Shown piece after piece: positions 9,123-18,882 of a stretch of 64,000 nt of DNA. Below the pieces are notes generated by a model. The model saw nothing but the letters and a program-made list of their open reading frames with translations. It searched no databases and was not told the DNA's origin. The position numbers were made by a program, and so were the translations under genes. Origin of the DNA: Streptomyces sp. Ru62 (GTDB lineage: Bacteria > Actinomycetota > Actinomycetes > Streptomycetales > Streptomycetaceae); contig NZ_PQSU01000011.1 of the NCBI RefSeq assembly GCF_002920615.1, positions 1 through 64,000 of the forward strand, read 5' to 3'. How positions within the stretch are numbered: the first letter of the stretch is position 1; the number at the start of each line of letters is the position of its first letter.

Positions 9123-10286
9123 GTGAGTTCCCCAGATCCGCAGGTTCGCGCAGCGCGAAACCTCTCAGCCCACCCGTCGCCCGACCACCGCCCCTCGACG
9201 ACGGCGCTGCGCGCCGGCGAGACGTCTGCCGTGCGCGGGCCCGTCGTCGCGGTGACCGGCGCCGCCACCGGGGTCGGCGCCCTGCTCACCGAGCGACTGG
9301 CCGCGTCGGAGGAGATCAGACAGGTCCTCGCCATCGACGAACGGCGCGGTGAGTGCGCCGACGCGCAGTGGCACATCCTCGACGTCCGCGACCCCGCCAT
9401 CGCGGACAAGCTGCGGGGCGCCGACGTCGTCGTCCACCTCGCGCTCGACCTCGACCTGGAGACCGATCCGGCGGCGCGCACCGCTTACAACGTCCGGGGG
9501 ACACAGACCGTCCTGACCGCCGCCGCGGCCGCCGGCGTGCACCGGGTGGTGCTGTGCACCTCCGCGATGGTCTACGGCGCGCTGCCCGACAACGAGCTGC
9601 CGCTGTCGGAGGACGCCGAGCTGCGCGCCACCGCCGAGGCGACCGGCGTCGGGGACCTGCTGGAGATCGAACGCCTGGCGCGGCGGGCTCCGCGCGCGCA
9701 TCCGGGCCTGAACGTCACCGTGGTGCGGCCGGCCGTGCTGGTCGGCGGCACGGACACCGCGCTGACCAGGTACTTCGAGTCGCCGCGGCTGCTGGTGGTG
9801 GCCGGGTCGCGGCCCGCGTGGCAGTTCTGCCATGTCGAGGACCTGTGCAGCGCCCTGGAGTACGCCGTGCTGGAGAAGGTCGACGGGGAACTGGCCGTCG
9901 GCTGCGACGGGTGGCTGGAGCAGGAGGAGGTCGAGGAGCTGAGCGGCATCCGGCGGATGGAGCTGCCCTCGGCGGTCGCGCTCGGCGCGGCGGCCCGGCT
10001 GCACCGGATCGGGCTCACCCCGTCCCCGGCGGGCGACCTCGCCTACACGATGTACCCCTGGGTGGTCAGCGGGAGCCGGCTCCACGACTCCGGGTGGCGG
10101 CCGAAGTGGACCAACGAGGAGGTGCTCGCCGAGCTGCTGGAGGAGGTGTCCGGCCGGCACACGGTGGCCGGGCGGCGGCTGGGGCGGAAGGACGCGACGG
10201 CCGCCGGTGCGGCCGGGGCGACGGTCGCCCTGCTGGGCGCGGCGGCCGTCGTACGGCGCGCCCGGAAGGCCCGGCGACGCGTCTGA
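9123..10286 (+). CDS. NAD-dependent epimerase/dehydratase (extended SDR)
   Basis: A 387-residue extended short-chain dehydrogenase. About 35 disordered residues precede the Rossmann glycine motif (VTGAATGVG). Further landmarks are the ILDVRD adenine-pocket strand, VVHLA, an S-containing strand (LCTSAMVYG) with the expected Tyr, and VVRPAVLVGG. The last 40 residues contain a hydrophobic Ala/Gly stretch followed by Arg/Lys, possibly a membrane-contacting tail. GTG 9123 is chosen; the frame continues upstream as antisense shadow. Divergent from the zincin-like gene. Sugar-nucleotide or steroid-like substrates are possible; specificity unknown. Confidence 0.82.
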   Translation: MSSPDPQVRAARNLSAHPSPDHRPSTTALRAGETSAVRGPVVAVTGAATGVGALLTERLAASEEIRQVLAIDERRGECADAQWHILDVRDPAIADKLRGADVVVHLALDLDLETDPAARTAYNVRGTQTVLTAAAAAGVHRVVLCTSAMVYGALPDNELPLSEDAELRATAEATGVGDLLEIERLARRAPRAHPGLNVTVVRPAVLVGGTDTALTRYFESPRLLVVAGSRPAWQFCHVEDLCSALEYAVLEKVDGELAVGCDGWLEQEEVEELSGIRRMELPSAVALGAAARLHRIGLTPSPAGDLAYTMYPWVVSGSRLHDSGWRPKWTNEEVLAELLEEVSGRHTVAGRRLGRKDATAAGAAGATVALLGAAAVVRRARKARRRV

Positions 10287-10401
10287 CGTGCGGGGAGCGG
10301 CCGATGCGGAAGCTGCGCTGTAGGAGCCTCCAAGCGTCCCGCGCGCGTGCCTGCGGAAACTCGTATTCCGCGGTGTCACACCCGTGCGGCACGATGGGGG
10401 C

Positions 10402-10863
<462 letters not shown>

Positions 10864-11400
10864 CGCCTGACCGACGCTCGATCCTGACGAGGGCGCCCGC
10901 TGATTCCCGGCCCGGGCGCCGGCTGATACTGGCGCGAGCGCCTGCTGACCCGGCCGGAGCCCGCCGTTCCCGGACGGTCGCCTCCGGCCTGGGCTCGGCG
11001 TCCGCTGGCTCCCGGCCGGCGCGCCCCGGCACCTCCCGGCTCCGGCCCGGAGCCCGCTGGCCCCGGCCCGGCACCCGCCGGCCCGCCGGCTTGCGCTTGC
11101 TGCCTCCCGCCCGGCACCCGCAGGCCCCACGCGGCCCCCGCAGCCCCGCCGGGTGCCCGTCAGCCGCGGCCCGACGACACGGCCCAGCGCCCGCAGCCCC
11201 CGCCCTGCACTCGTACACCTCGACCCGGCCCCCGCCGCACCCCAGCCCGTCACCCCCGACCCGGCCCCCGCAGCCCCCGCCCGTCCACCCCGCCCAGTGT
11301 CCGGGCCCCTCGCCCCGCCCCGTCCGCTGATCCGTCTGGTCTTCCGCGGTCCCCCGAAGGCGTCACACCCGGCACACGTCTGCTCCGGTTGCGTAACCGG
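10864..11400. repeat. Low-complexity GC-rich intergenic stretch with degenerate short repeats
   Basis: About 540 bp between moaE and the next small gene carry many imperfect copies of motifs such as GCCCGCTGGC and CCCGGCCCGG at irregular 20-30 bp spacing. Six-frame translations give only Pro/Arg/Ala/Gly-rich runs with no domain and no ribosome binding site. I see no credible gene. It may be an expanded simple repeat. Confidence 0.55.
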
Positions 11401-11484
11401 CACCCTAGCGTGAGCGTTGTCCGTGCAGACGGTTAATCTGCTGATCAGTCATTTGCGGACGCTCATGGCGTATGGGAGGTCGGC

Positions 11485-11658
11485 ATGGGGGTGCTTGTCT
11501 GGCTGCTGATCCCGCTGGTGGCCGCGATCGGCGGCGGGCTGTGGGGAACGTGGGCCAACCGGACCCGCAAGACGCGGAGCGACGGCCCTGAGCTGGACGG
11601 ATACGCCCGGTTCCGCGAGGCCATGGAGAAGTCCCACACGGGTGCGCGCGGCGCCTGA
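11485..11658 (+). CDS. Small conserved single-pass membrane protein (57 aa)
   Basis: A 57-residue protein starting MGVLVWLLIPLVAAIGGG. One transmembrane helix fills residues 2-22, followed by a basic stop-transfer segment (NRTRKTR) and a soluble tail (YARFREAMEK). GGGAGGT at 11474-11480 is well placed as Shine-Dalgarno. The next gene, the YlbL-type protease, starts about 50 bp downstream on the same strand, so they may be co-transcribed. Function unknown, but it looks like a real gene by codon bias, RBS and topology. Confidence 0.75.
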   Translation: MGVLVWLLIPLVAAIGGGLWGTWANRTRKTRSDGPELDGYARFREAMEKSHTGARGA

Positions 11659-11708
11659 CGGGGGTGCCCTGACAGTGCGCTGACAGAGGCGTCCCGTACT
11701 GTCGTGAC

Positions 11709-12806
11709 ATGCCACGCCGCACCGCGACGATGCTCGCCTCGACCCTGATGCTGATCGCGCTCCTGTGCGCGGGAGTCCTCATCCCCGTGCCGTATGCGGA
11801 GATGTCTCCCGGCCCGACCGTGAACACGCTCGGGGAGCACGACGGCGAGCCGGTGCTGCAGATCTCGGGGCACAAGACCTACCCGACGGACGGCCATCTG
11901 AACATGACGACCGTCCGGGTCACCGGCGCCGACTACCGGATGAACCTGGTGGAGGCCGTCTACGGCTGGCTCGCCCACGACAGCAAGGTCCTCCCGCACG
12001 ACACGCTGTACCCGGACGGCAAGACGGAGGAGCAGTCCACCCAGGAGAACGCCGAGGAGTTCAGTCAGTCCCAGGAGAGCGCCAAGGTCGCCGCCCTGAA
12101 GGAGCTGGGCGTCCCGGTGAAGTCCTGGGTGATCGTCTCCACGGTCGTCAAGGGCTCCCCGGCCGAGGGCAGGCTGCACGCCGGTGACGTGATCAAGGCC
12201 GTCGACGGTACGGCGATCAAGCAGCCGTCCGACGTCGCCAAGCTGGTCACCAAGCACAAGCCGGGGCAGAAGGTCGTCTTCACCGTCGTGCCCGCCAAGG
12301 AGCAGGCCGCCGCCGAGAAGGCGAACGGGGCGGCGACCAGGACGCGGGAGGTCACGATCACGACGACGACCTCCCACGACACCGCGGCGAAACGGGCCAT
12401 CGTCGGCATCTCCGCCGGGACCGACCACACCTTCCCGTTCACCATCGACATCAAGCTCGCCGACGTCGGCGGGCCCAGCGCCGGCCTGATGTTCGCCCTC
12501 GGCATCTACGACAAGCTCACCCCGGGCAGCCTCACCGGCGGGAAGTTCGTCGCCGGCACCGGCACCATCGACGACAACGGCACGGTCGGCCCGATCGGCG
12601 GCATCGAGATGAAGACCGTCGGCGCGCGCGACCGCGGCGCCCGGTACTTCCTGACCCCCGCCGACAACTGCGCGGCGGCCGCCAAGGACACCCCGGACGG
12701 GCTCACCCTGGTCAAGGTCAAGACCATCGGTGACGCGCTCGACGCGCTGAAGGACATCCGCAGCGGGGACACCGCCGCCCTGCCGAAGTGCACCGCCAAG
12801 GGCTGA
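11709..12806 (+). CDS. YlbL-type PDZ and Lon-like (S16) membrane protease
   Basis: A 365-residue protein with an N-terminal signal-anchor (TMLASTLMLIALLCAGVLI, 7-25), a PDZ domain around residues 125-200 (VVKGSPAEGRLHAGDVI) and a C-terminal Lon-type proteolytic domain. The Ser-Lys dyad is intact: S257 in GGPSAGL and K302 in GIEMKTVGA. It is expected to sit at the outer face of the membrane and cleave extracytoplasmic substrates. There is no ATPase domain, as is normal for this group. A perfect hairpin follows at 12822-12858. Confidence 0.92.
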   Translation: MPRRTATMLASTLMLIALLCAGVLIPVPYAEMSPGPTVNTLGEHDGEPVLQISGHKTYPTDGHLNMTTVRVTGADYRMNLVEAVYGWLAHDSKVLPHDTLYPDGKTEEQSTQENAEEFSQSQESAKVAALKELGVPVKSWVIVSTVVKGSPAEGRLHAGDVIKAVDGTAIKQPSDVAKLVTKHKPGQKVVFTVVPAKEQAAAEKANGAATRTREVTITTTTSHDTAAKRAIVGISAGTDHTFPFTIDIKLADVGGPSAGLMFALGIYDKLTPGSLTGGKFVAGTGTIDDNGTVGPIGGIEMKTVGARDRGARYFLTPADNCAAAAKDTPDGLTLVKVKTIGDALDALKDIRSGDTAALPKCTAKG

Positions 12807-12821
12807 ACGGGCCGTGACACG

Positions 12822-12858
12822 GCTGGGGGCGCCCCTGATGGCCAGGGGCGCCCCCAGC
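12822..12858. terminator. Bidirectional hairpin terminator
   Basis: Perfect 15-bp stem (GCTGGGGGCGCCCCT at 12822-12836 and its complement at 12844-12858) with a 7-base loop between two convergent genes. Confidence 0.85.
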
Positions 12859-12880
12859 GCCGTGCCCCCGAGGGGCGGGA

Positions 12881-13423
12881 TCAGTCCACGAACGTCGCCG
12901 CCAGGGCGTCCGCCAGGCCCGGCACCAGGTCGGGTCCGGTCAGGACCTCCGTCGGGGAGTCCTTCTCCCGCAGCCGCAGCGCCGACTCGCGGCTGCCGTC
13001 GCGCAGCACGGCGACCGTCATCCGGACCTCCTGGCGCTCGGGGTGCTCGGCCACCCACCTGGCCAGCCCGGCCTCGTCCAGACCGGAGGGGACCTGGGCC
13101 TCGGCGGACGGCGGCAGCATCAGGCGCTCCACCGCGAGCGCGCAGCCGGTCACGGCGTCGGGCCAGGCGATGGTGCCGAGGAACTCGTCGAGGGGCTTGC
13201 CGGACGGGAGCTCGTCCTGCTCGATCGGGGTGAGACCGACGGTCTCGGACTCGTCCTCCAGGCCCAGCTGGGCCGCGAGCGAAGGTTCCTGAGCCCGCAG
13301 CCGTGCGGTGTCTACGAGGGCGAAGAGGCGAGCGGGCTGGTCCCAGCCGAGGCCGGAGACGTACTCGTCGATCTCGAGTACGGCCCGGGTGAGCGGGCTC
13401 GCTGCCATGGGAGTGTTGGACAT
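12881..13423 (-). CDS. PPA1309-like conserved actinobacterial protein
   Basis: A 180-residue soluble acidic protein matching the PPA1309-type actinobacterial family (SPLTRAVLEIDEYVSGLGWDQP at the N-terminus, then an FALVDT segment). No catalytic motif is recognisable and no membrane segment is present. Start at ATG 13423 (MSNTPMAAS). It is commonly found beside the YlbL/UPF0182 genes in actinomycetes, as here, but the function is unknown. Confidence 0.82.
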   Translation of the reverse strand: MSNTPMAASPLTRAVLEIDEYVSGLGWDQPARLFALVDTARLRAQEPSLAAQLGLEDESETVGLTPIEQDELPSGKPLDEFLGTIAWPDAVTGCALAVERLMLPPSAEAQVPSGLDEAGLARWVAEHPERQEVRMTVAVLRDGSRESALRLREKDSPTEVLTGPDLVPGLADALAATFVD

Positions 13424-13587
13424 GGTCACAATCCTGCCTCGTTCCCGGCCGGAATCGGGAACCGAGTAGACCGTGAGTAAGTTGCATAGGTGTGGGCCCG
13501 CGATCACGGGGGGCCACGGCGGGCCCGCGAACCCGAGGGTCTGACGGATCGACAGCGAACTTCGAGGTGCGCACCTTGGCTTTCCAG

Positions 13588-16470
13588 ATGCCGGACCGCG
13601 GCGGAGGCCCGACGGGGCCACGGATCAGAGCGGGCCGCCCGTCCCGGAGGGTGAGGGCCCTGCTCGTGACACTGGGCGTGCTCGCCGTGCTCGGCATGGC
13701 GTTCACCATGTTCGCGGGCTTCTGGACGGACTGGCTGTGGTACCGGTCGGTGCACTACTCGTCCGTGTTCACCACCACCCTGTCGACCAAGATCGGGCTC
13801 TTCTTCGTCTTCGGCCTGCTGATGGCGGCCGCGGTCGGCCTGAACATCTGGCTCGCCCACCGGCTGCGGCCGCCGCTGAGCGCCATGTCCATGGAGCAGC
13901 AGAGCCTCGACCGCTACCGCATGGCCGTCGCGCCGTACAAGAAGTGGCTGCTGCTCGCCGTCACCGCCCTGGTCGGACTGATCGCGGGCGCCTCGGCGGC
14001 CGGCCAGTGGCGGACCTGGCTGATGTGGGTGAACGGCGTGCCCTTCCACCAGAAGGACCCGCAGTTCCACCTCGACGTCTCCTTCTACGCCTTCGACCTG
14101 CCCTGGTACCGCTTCCTGCTGGGCTTCGGCTTCGCCGCCGCCATCCTGTGCCTGATCGCCGCCGCGCTCACGCACTACCTGTACGGCGGGCTGCGCGTCA
14201 CCAGCCCGGGGGCGCGTGCCACCGCCGCCGCGACCGGCCACCTGTCGGTGCTGCTCGGCATCTTCGTCGCCCTCAAGGCGGTCGCCTACTGGCTCGACCG
14301 GTACGGCCTCGCGGTGAAGTCCAGCGACTTCAAGGCGACCGGCAACTGGACGGGACTGCGCTACGTCGACGCCAACGCCTACCTGCCGGCCAAGACGATC
14401 CTGTTCTGCATCGCCGTCATCTGCGCGCTGCTGTTCTTCGCCACCCTGTGGCGGCGCACCTGGCAGCTGCCGGTCATCGGCTTCGGCCTGATGGTGCTGT
14501 CGGCGATCCTGATCGGCGGCCTGTACCCGGCCATCGTGCAGAAGTTCCAGGTCCAGCCGAACGAGCAGGCCAAGGAGGCGCCGTACGTCCAGAAGAACCT
14601 GAAGGCGACCCGCGAGGCGTACGGCATCGACCAGGCCAAGGTCACCGAGTACCCGGGCAGGTCCACGACCTCGGACAAGACGAAGCTGCGCGACCAGGTC
14701 GGCGCCACGGCCAGCATCCGCATCATGGACCCGAACGTCGTCTCGCCGACGTTCCAGCAGCTCCAGCAGATCAAGGCCTACTACGGATTCCCGACCAACC
14801 TCGACGTCGACCGGTACCCCAAGGACGGCAAGGAGCAGGACACCGTCATCGGGCTGCGCGAACTGAACCTGGACGGCATCCCGAAGAACAACTGGATCAA
14901 CGACCACTTCCGCTACACGCACGGCTTCGGCGTGGTGGCCGCCAAGGGCACCGAGGCGGACTCGGAGGGCCGGCCGGTCTTCACCGAGAAGAACCTGCCG
15001 TCCCAGGGCGACCTCGGGACGTACGAACAGCGGATCTACTACGGCGAGAAGACCACCACGTACTCGATCGTCGGAGGCCCCCAGAAGGAGGTCGACTACT
15101 CCGACAACGAGCGTGAGATGACCACCAGCTACCAGGGCAAGAGCGGGGTCAACCTCGACAACCCGGTCAACCGGGCCGCGTACGCGGTGGCGTTCAACGA
15201 GCCGCAGATCCTCTACTCGGGGGCGATCGGCAAGGGCTCCCGGATCCTGTACAACCGCACGCCCAAGGAGCGCGTGGAGGCGGTGGCCCCCTGGCTGACC
15301 ATCGACGGTGACGCGTACCCGGCGGTCGTGAACGGCCGCATCCAGTGGATCGTCGACGCGTACACGACGTCGAACGGCTACCCGTACGCCTCCCGTACGA
15401 CCCTCGGTGACACGACGGCCGACTCGCTCACCGCGACGAACAACTCACGCGCGGTGGTGGCCCAGCAGAACCAGGTCAACTACATCCGCAACTCGGTGAA
15501 GGCGACCGTCGACGCCTACACCGGCGACGTCAAGCTGTACCAGTGGGACACCCAGGACCCGGTGCTGAAGACCTGGATGAAGGCCTTCCCCGACACGGTG
15601 GAGCCGCGCAGCGCGATCTCCCCGGAGCTGATGGATCACCTGCGCTATCCGCAGGACCTGTTCAAGGTGCAGCGGGAGCTGCTCACCCGCTACCACGTGA
15701 CGGACGCGCAGACGTTCCTCACCGGCAGCGAGGTGTGGGAGGTCCCGGACGACCCGACGAACAACTCGGGCAGCGCGGTGCCGCCGTACTACCTGAGCAT
15801 GAAGATGCCGGGCCAGAGCGAGCAGGCGTTCTCGCTGACGACGACGTTCACGCCCAACGGGCGGGACAACCTCAGCGCCTTCATGGCCGTCGACTCCGAT
15901 CCGCGCACCAGCGACTACGGCCGGATCAGAGTCCTGAAGCTGCCGACGAACACGACCGTCGACGGCCCCAAACAGGTCCAGAGCCAGTTCAACTCCGAGT
16001 CGGCCATCGCGGAGACCATCAGCCTCCTCAGCCGCGGGCATTCGAAGGTGGAGTACGGCAATCTGCTGACCGTGCCACTGGACGGGGGCCTGCTGTACGC
16101 GGAGCCCGTCTACGTCCGCGGTGGTTCGCTCAAGTACCCGTTGCTGAGGAAGGTTCTGGTCACCTACGAGGGCAAGACCGCCTTCAAGGACACCCTGGAC
16201 GAGGCCCTCGACGAGGTGTTCGGCGTGAAGGGCTCGGCCAGGCCGCCGGAGACCGGCACCACCACCCCGCCCAACACCGCCAATCCGACGGTCAAACAGG
16301 CGCTGGAAGACGCGCAGAAGGCGTTCGACGCCGGGCAGCAGGCGCTGAAGAACGGACCGGACTGGGACGCGTACGCCAAGGCGCAGAAGGATCTCCAGGA
16401 CGCGCTGAAGCGGGCCGAGGAGGCCCAGTCCAAGACGGGCGGCAAGAACGGCGACAAGAACCGGAGTTGA
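13588..16470 (+). CDS. UPF0182 family large membrane protein
   Basis: About 960 residues. Roughly seven transmembrane helices fill the first 330 residues (the first near LLVTLGVLAVLGMAFTMFAG). A large soluble, probably extracytoplasmic domain follows to residue about 880, then a Pro/Thr linker and an Ala/Lys/Glu-rich coiled-coil C-terminus. The whole length follows the UPF0182 family, whose function is not established. I chose ATG 13588 (MPDRGGG); a GTG at 13567 is an alternative, and neither has a strong Shine-Dalgarno. The stop lies only about 40 bp before the first initiator tRNA. Confidence 0.88.
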   Translation: MPDRGGGPTGPRIRAGRPSRRVRALLVTLGVLAVLGMAFTMFAGFWTDWLWYRSVHYSSVFTTTLSTKIGLFFVFGLLMAAAVGLNIWLAHRLRPPLSAMSMEQQSLDRYRMAVAPYKKWLLLAVTALVGLIAGASAAGQWRTWLMWVNGVPFHQKDPQFHLDVSFYAFDLPWYRFLLGFGFAAAILCLIAAALTHYLYGGLRVTSPGARATAAATGHLSVLLGIFVALKAVAYWLDRYGLAVKSSDFKATGNWTGLRYVDANAYLPAKTILFCIAVICALLFFATLWRRTWQLPVIGFGLMVLSAILIGGLYPAIVQKFQVQPNEQAKEAPYVQKNLKATREAYGIDQAKVTEYPGRSTTSDKTKLRDQVGATASIRIMDPNVVSPTFQQLQQIKAYYGFPTNLDVDRYPKDGKEQDTVIGLRELNLDGIPKNNWINDHFRYTHGFGVVAAKGTEADSEGRPVFTEKNLPSQGDLGTYEQRIYYGEKTTTYSIVGGPQKEVDYSDNEREMTTSYQGKSGVNLDNPVNRAAYAVAFNEPQILYSGAIGKGSRILYNRTPKERVEAVAPWLTIDGDAYPAVVNGRIQWIVDAYTTSNGYPYASRTTLGDTTADSLTATNNSRAVVAQQNQVNYIRNSVKATVDAYTGDVKLYQWDTQDPVLKTWMKAFPDTVEPRSAISPELMDHLRYPQDLFKVQRELLTRYHVTDAQTFLTGSEVWEVPDDPTNNSGSAVPPYYLSMKMPGQSEQAFSLTTTFTPNGRDNLSAFMAVDSDPRTSDYGRIRVLKLPTNTTVDGPKQVQSQFNSESAIAETISLLSRGHSKVEYGNLLTVPLDGGLLYAEPVYVRGGSLKYPLLRKVLVTYEGKTAFKDTLDEALDEVFGVKGSARPPETGTTTPPNTANPTVKQALEDAQKAFDAGQQALKNGPDWDAYAKAQKDLQDALKRAEEAQSKTGGKNGDKNRS

Positions 16471-16511
16471 TCAAGACCCCCTCGCACCGTGGTACGGTTG
16501 ACACACAACGG

Positions 16512-16585
16512 CGCGGGGTGGAGCAGCTCGGTAGCTCGCTGGGCTCATAACCCAGAGGTCGCAGGTTCAAATCCTGTCCCCGCTA
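16512..16585 (+). tRNA. Initiator tRNA-fMet (CAT), copy 1
   Basis: 74-base cloverleaf with CAT anticodon and the three G-C pairs (GGG/CCC) at the base of the anticodon stem. Position 1 C faces U72, the unpaired acceptor end typical of initiators. T-arm CAGGTTCAAATCCTG. The 3' CCA is not encoded. Identical to the copy at 18672. Confidence 0.96.
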
Positions 16586-16593
16586 CTGAAGTC

Positions 16594-16626
16594 GAAGGCC
16601 CGGATCCAACACGGATCCGGGCCTTC
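16594..16626 (+). terminator. Terminator of initiator tRNA copy 1
   Basis: Perfect 14-bp inverted repeat GAAGGCCCGGATCC (16594-16607) with complement at 16613-16626 and a 5-base loop, immediately 3' of the tRNA. Confidence 0.85.
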
Positions 16627-16791
16627 GTGGTGTGCGAACTCATGTGCTGAGGGGAGGGACCGGCCGCGCCGCCGTGGGGAGTTGGGCGGTATGTGTTTGA
16701 CTTGTCTCTCTGTGGGCATGTCGACAAAACGCTCAAGTGACCTCACGGGCTGCGTTATACCGGGTGTACCCAGGTTGCAGGTGGTGCGACG

Positions 16792-18603
16792 ATGGACGTT
16801 ATGGGGGACAAGGCAACTCTGTTCGAGTCAGGGCGATTTGTGCAGCCTTCCGACGCGGAGCCGGCCCGCGACGAGTTGGCGGACATGGGGGAAGCCGGCG
16901 AGGATACGCGCCTCGCGCTCGCCGCGCAGAGCGGTGACGCCGAGGCGGCGAGCGTCCTCGGGGCCATGCTGCTGCGCCGCGGCGACCTGGACGGAGCCGA
17001 ACCCCACCTGCGCGCGGCCACCGCGGCCGGTGACCGGGCCGCCGCCAACAACCTGGGCGTCCTGCTGCACCAGCGCGGTTACCCCGAGGAGGCGGCCGGC
17101 TGGTGGCGGATCGCCGCCGTCGCCGGTTCCGCCGCCGCCGCGCACGCGCTCGGCCGCCACCACCGGGAGCGCGGGGACGAGCCGGCCGCCGAGTACTGGC
17201 TGCGCCAGTCCGCCGAGCAGGGCCATGTCCTCGGCGCCTACGCGCTCGCCGACCTGCTGGAGCACCGCGGGGACGTCGGCGCCGAGCACTGGATGCGTGC
17301 CGCCGCCGAGCGCGGACACCGCGAGGCCGCCTACCGGCTGGCGCGCGCGCTCGACCGCGCGGCCGGACACGGGGACGAGGCCGGGGGGGACAACGCTGTC
17401 GCGGAGGCCGAGCAGTGGTACCGGCAGGCCGCCGCGCGCGGGCACCGGCGGGCCGCGCTCCAGCTCGGGGCCATCCTGGAGAGGCGCGGCGAGCTGAAGG
17501 AGGCCGGGCGCTGGTACCTGACCTCCGCCAAGGACGGCGAGCCGCGGGCCGCCTGCGCGCTCGGCTTCCTGCTGCGCGACGCCGGCGACACCGAGAGCGC
17601 GGCCGTGTGGTGGCTGCGCGCCGCCCAGGACGGCGACGGCAACGCGGCCAACGCGCTGGGGGCGCTGCACGCCGAGCGCGGCGAGACCCAGACCGCCGAG
17701 CGGTGGTACCGGGCCGCGCTGGACGCCGGTGACGACAACGGCGCCTACAACCTCGGGCTGCTCTGCGCCGAGCAGGGCCGCACCGCGCAGGCCGAGCAGT
17801 GGTACCGGCGGGCCGCGTACGCCGGGCACCGCGAGGCCGCGAACGCGCTGGCCATCCTGCTGCTCCAGAACGGCGACACGACCGGGGCCGAGCCGTGGTT
17901 CTCCAAGGCCGCCGAGACCGGGAGCGTGGACGCCGCGTTCAACCTCGGCATCCTGTACGCCGGGCGCGGCGAGGACGAGATGGCGCTGCGCTGGTACGAG
18001 CGGGCGGCGGCCGCCGGGCACGCCGAGGCCGCGCTCCAGGTGGGGATCGCCCGGCTGCGCGAGGGCGACGAGCAGGAGGCCGAACGGCATCTGCGCTGCG
18101 CGGCGGGCGGCGGCAGCGCGGAGGGCGCATACCGGCTGGCCGCCCTGCTCGACGCGCGGCGGCCGCCGGAGCCCGCGCACGAGCTGGGGGAGACCGTGCA
18201 GGAGAAGACCGAGTGCGAGGAGTGGTACGAGCGTGCCGCCTCGCAGGGGCACCGGCGGGCGCAGGTGCGGGTCGGCATGCTCGCGGCGGCGCGGGGCGAC
18301 GTGGTGGAGGCGGCGCGGTGGTACCGGGCGGCGGCCGAGGCCGGGTCGCGCAACGGCGCCTTCAACCTGGGGCTGCTGCTCGCCCGCGAGGGGAGCGAGC
18401 CCGAGGCGGCGGTCTGGTGGACGCGGGCCGCCGATGCCGGGCACGGGCGGGCGGCGCTGCGGCTGGCCCTCGTCTACGCGCGTCGCGGCGAGCTGGCTGA
18501 GGGGCAGCGGTGGGCCGACAGGGCGGTCGCGCTGGGGCCGGCGGAGGTGTCCGAGCGGGCGGCACGACTGCGGGACGCGCTGCGGGAGGAGCTCTCGGCG
18601 TGA
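16792..18603 (+). CDS. Sel1/TPR-repeat protein
   Basis: A 603-residue protein built almost wholly from about fourteen Sel1-like repeats of about 36 residues (pattern A-A-x-LG-x-LL-x-RG-x-x-x-A-E-x-W-Y-R-x-A-A). The first 45 residues are acidic and non-repetitive. There is no signal peptide, so it is a cytoplasmic solenoid and probably a protein-protein scaffold. The start at 16792 could also be ATG 16801 (MGDKATLFE). It is flanked by two identical initiator tRNA genes on the same strand. Partner unknown. Confidence 0.87.
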   Translation: MDVMGDKATLFESGRFVQPSDAEPARDELADMGEAGEDTRLALAAQSGDAEAASVLGAMLLRRGDLDGAEPHLRAATAAGDRAAANNLGVLLHQRGYPEEAAGWWRIAAVAGSAAAAHALGRHHRERGDEPAAEYWLRQSAEQGHVLGAYALADLLEHRGDVGAEHWMRAAAERGHREAAYRLARALDRAAGHGDEAGGDNAVAEAEQWYRQAAARGHRRAALQLGAILERRGELKEAGRWYLTSAKDGEPRAACALGFLLRDAGDTESAAVWWLRAAQDGDGNAANALGALHAERGETQTAERWYRAALDAGDDNGAYNLGLLCAEQGRTAQAEQWYRRAAYAGHREAANALAILLLQNGDTTGAEPWFSKAAETGSVDAAFNLGILYAGRGEDEMALRWYERAAAAGHAEAALQVGIARLREGDEQEAERHLRCAAGGGSAEGAYRLAALLDARRPPEPAHELGETVQEKTECEEWYERAASQGHRRAQVRVGMLAAARGDVVEAARWYRAAAEAGSRNGAFNLGLLLAREGSEPEAAVWWTRAADAGHGRAALRLALVYARRGELAEGQRWADRAVALGPAEVSERAARLRDALREELSA

Positions 18604-18629
18604 CGCCGGACACCCCGGCCCCAACTGAT

Positions 18630-18659
18630 TTGCTTCTCGATGTCTCCCTCACGTAGTGT
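18630..18659 (+). promoter_or_regulatory. Candidate promoter of initiator tRNA copy 2
   Basis: TTGCTT (18630-18635) and TAGTGT (18654-18659) with an 18-bp spacer place a start point just before the tRNA at 18672. This fits a HrdB-type housekeeping promoter. Confidence 0.5.
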
Positions 18660-18671
18660 CGTGTTCACCGA

Positions 18672-18745
18672 CGCGGGGTGGAGCAGCTCGGTAGCTCGCT
18701 GGGCTCATAACCCAGAGGTCGCAGGTTCAAATCCTGTCCCCGCTA
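18672..18745 (+). tRNA. Initiator tRNA-fMet (CAT), copy 2
   Basis: Base-for-base identical to the tRNA at 16512-16585, including the unpaired position 1/72 end and the GGG/CCC anticodon stem. The flanking sequence differs, so this is a separate gene with its own promoter and terminator. Confidence 0.96.
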
Positions 18746-18752
18746 CTGAAGG

Positions 18753-18790
18753 CCGAGGGCCGGAATCCAGAGATGGGTTCCGGCCCTCGG
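18753..18790 (+). terminator. Terminator of initiator tRNA copy 2
   Basis: 13-bp stem CCGAGGGCCGGAA (18753-18765) with complement at 18778-18790, 12-base loop, followed by TGTTT. Confidence 0.85.
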
Positions 18791-18882
18791 TGTTTCCGTA
18801 CCCGGCAACCCGCACGCGCGACCGGCAAACCGCATACGCGAAGAGCCCCGGCGGATGCCGGGGCTCCAGGGAAGCGGGTGTA

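Noticed and set aside
16498..16503. TTGACA next to the first initiator tRNA as a -35 box.
   Set aside because: It lies only 8 bp before the mature tRNA, too close to serve as its -35 element.
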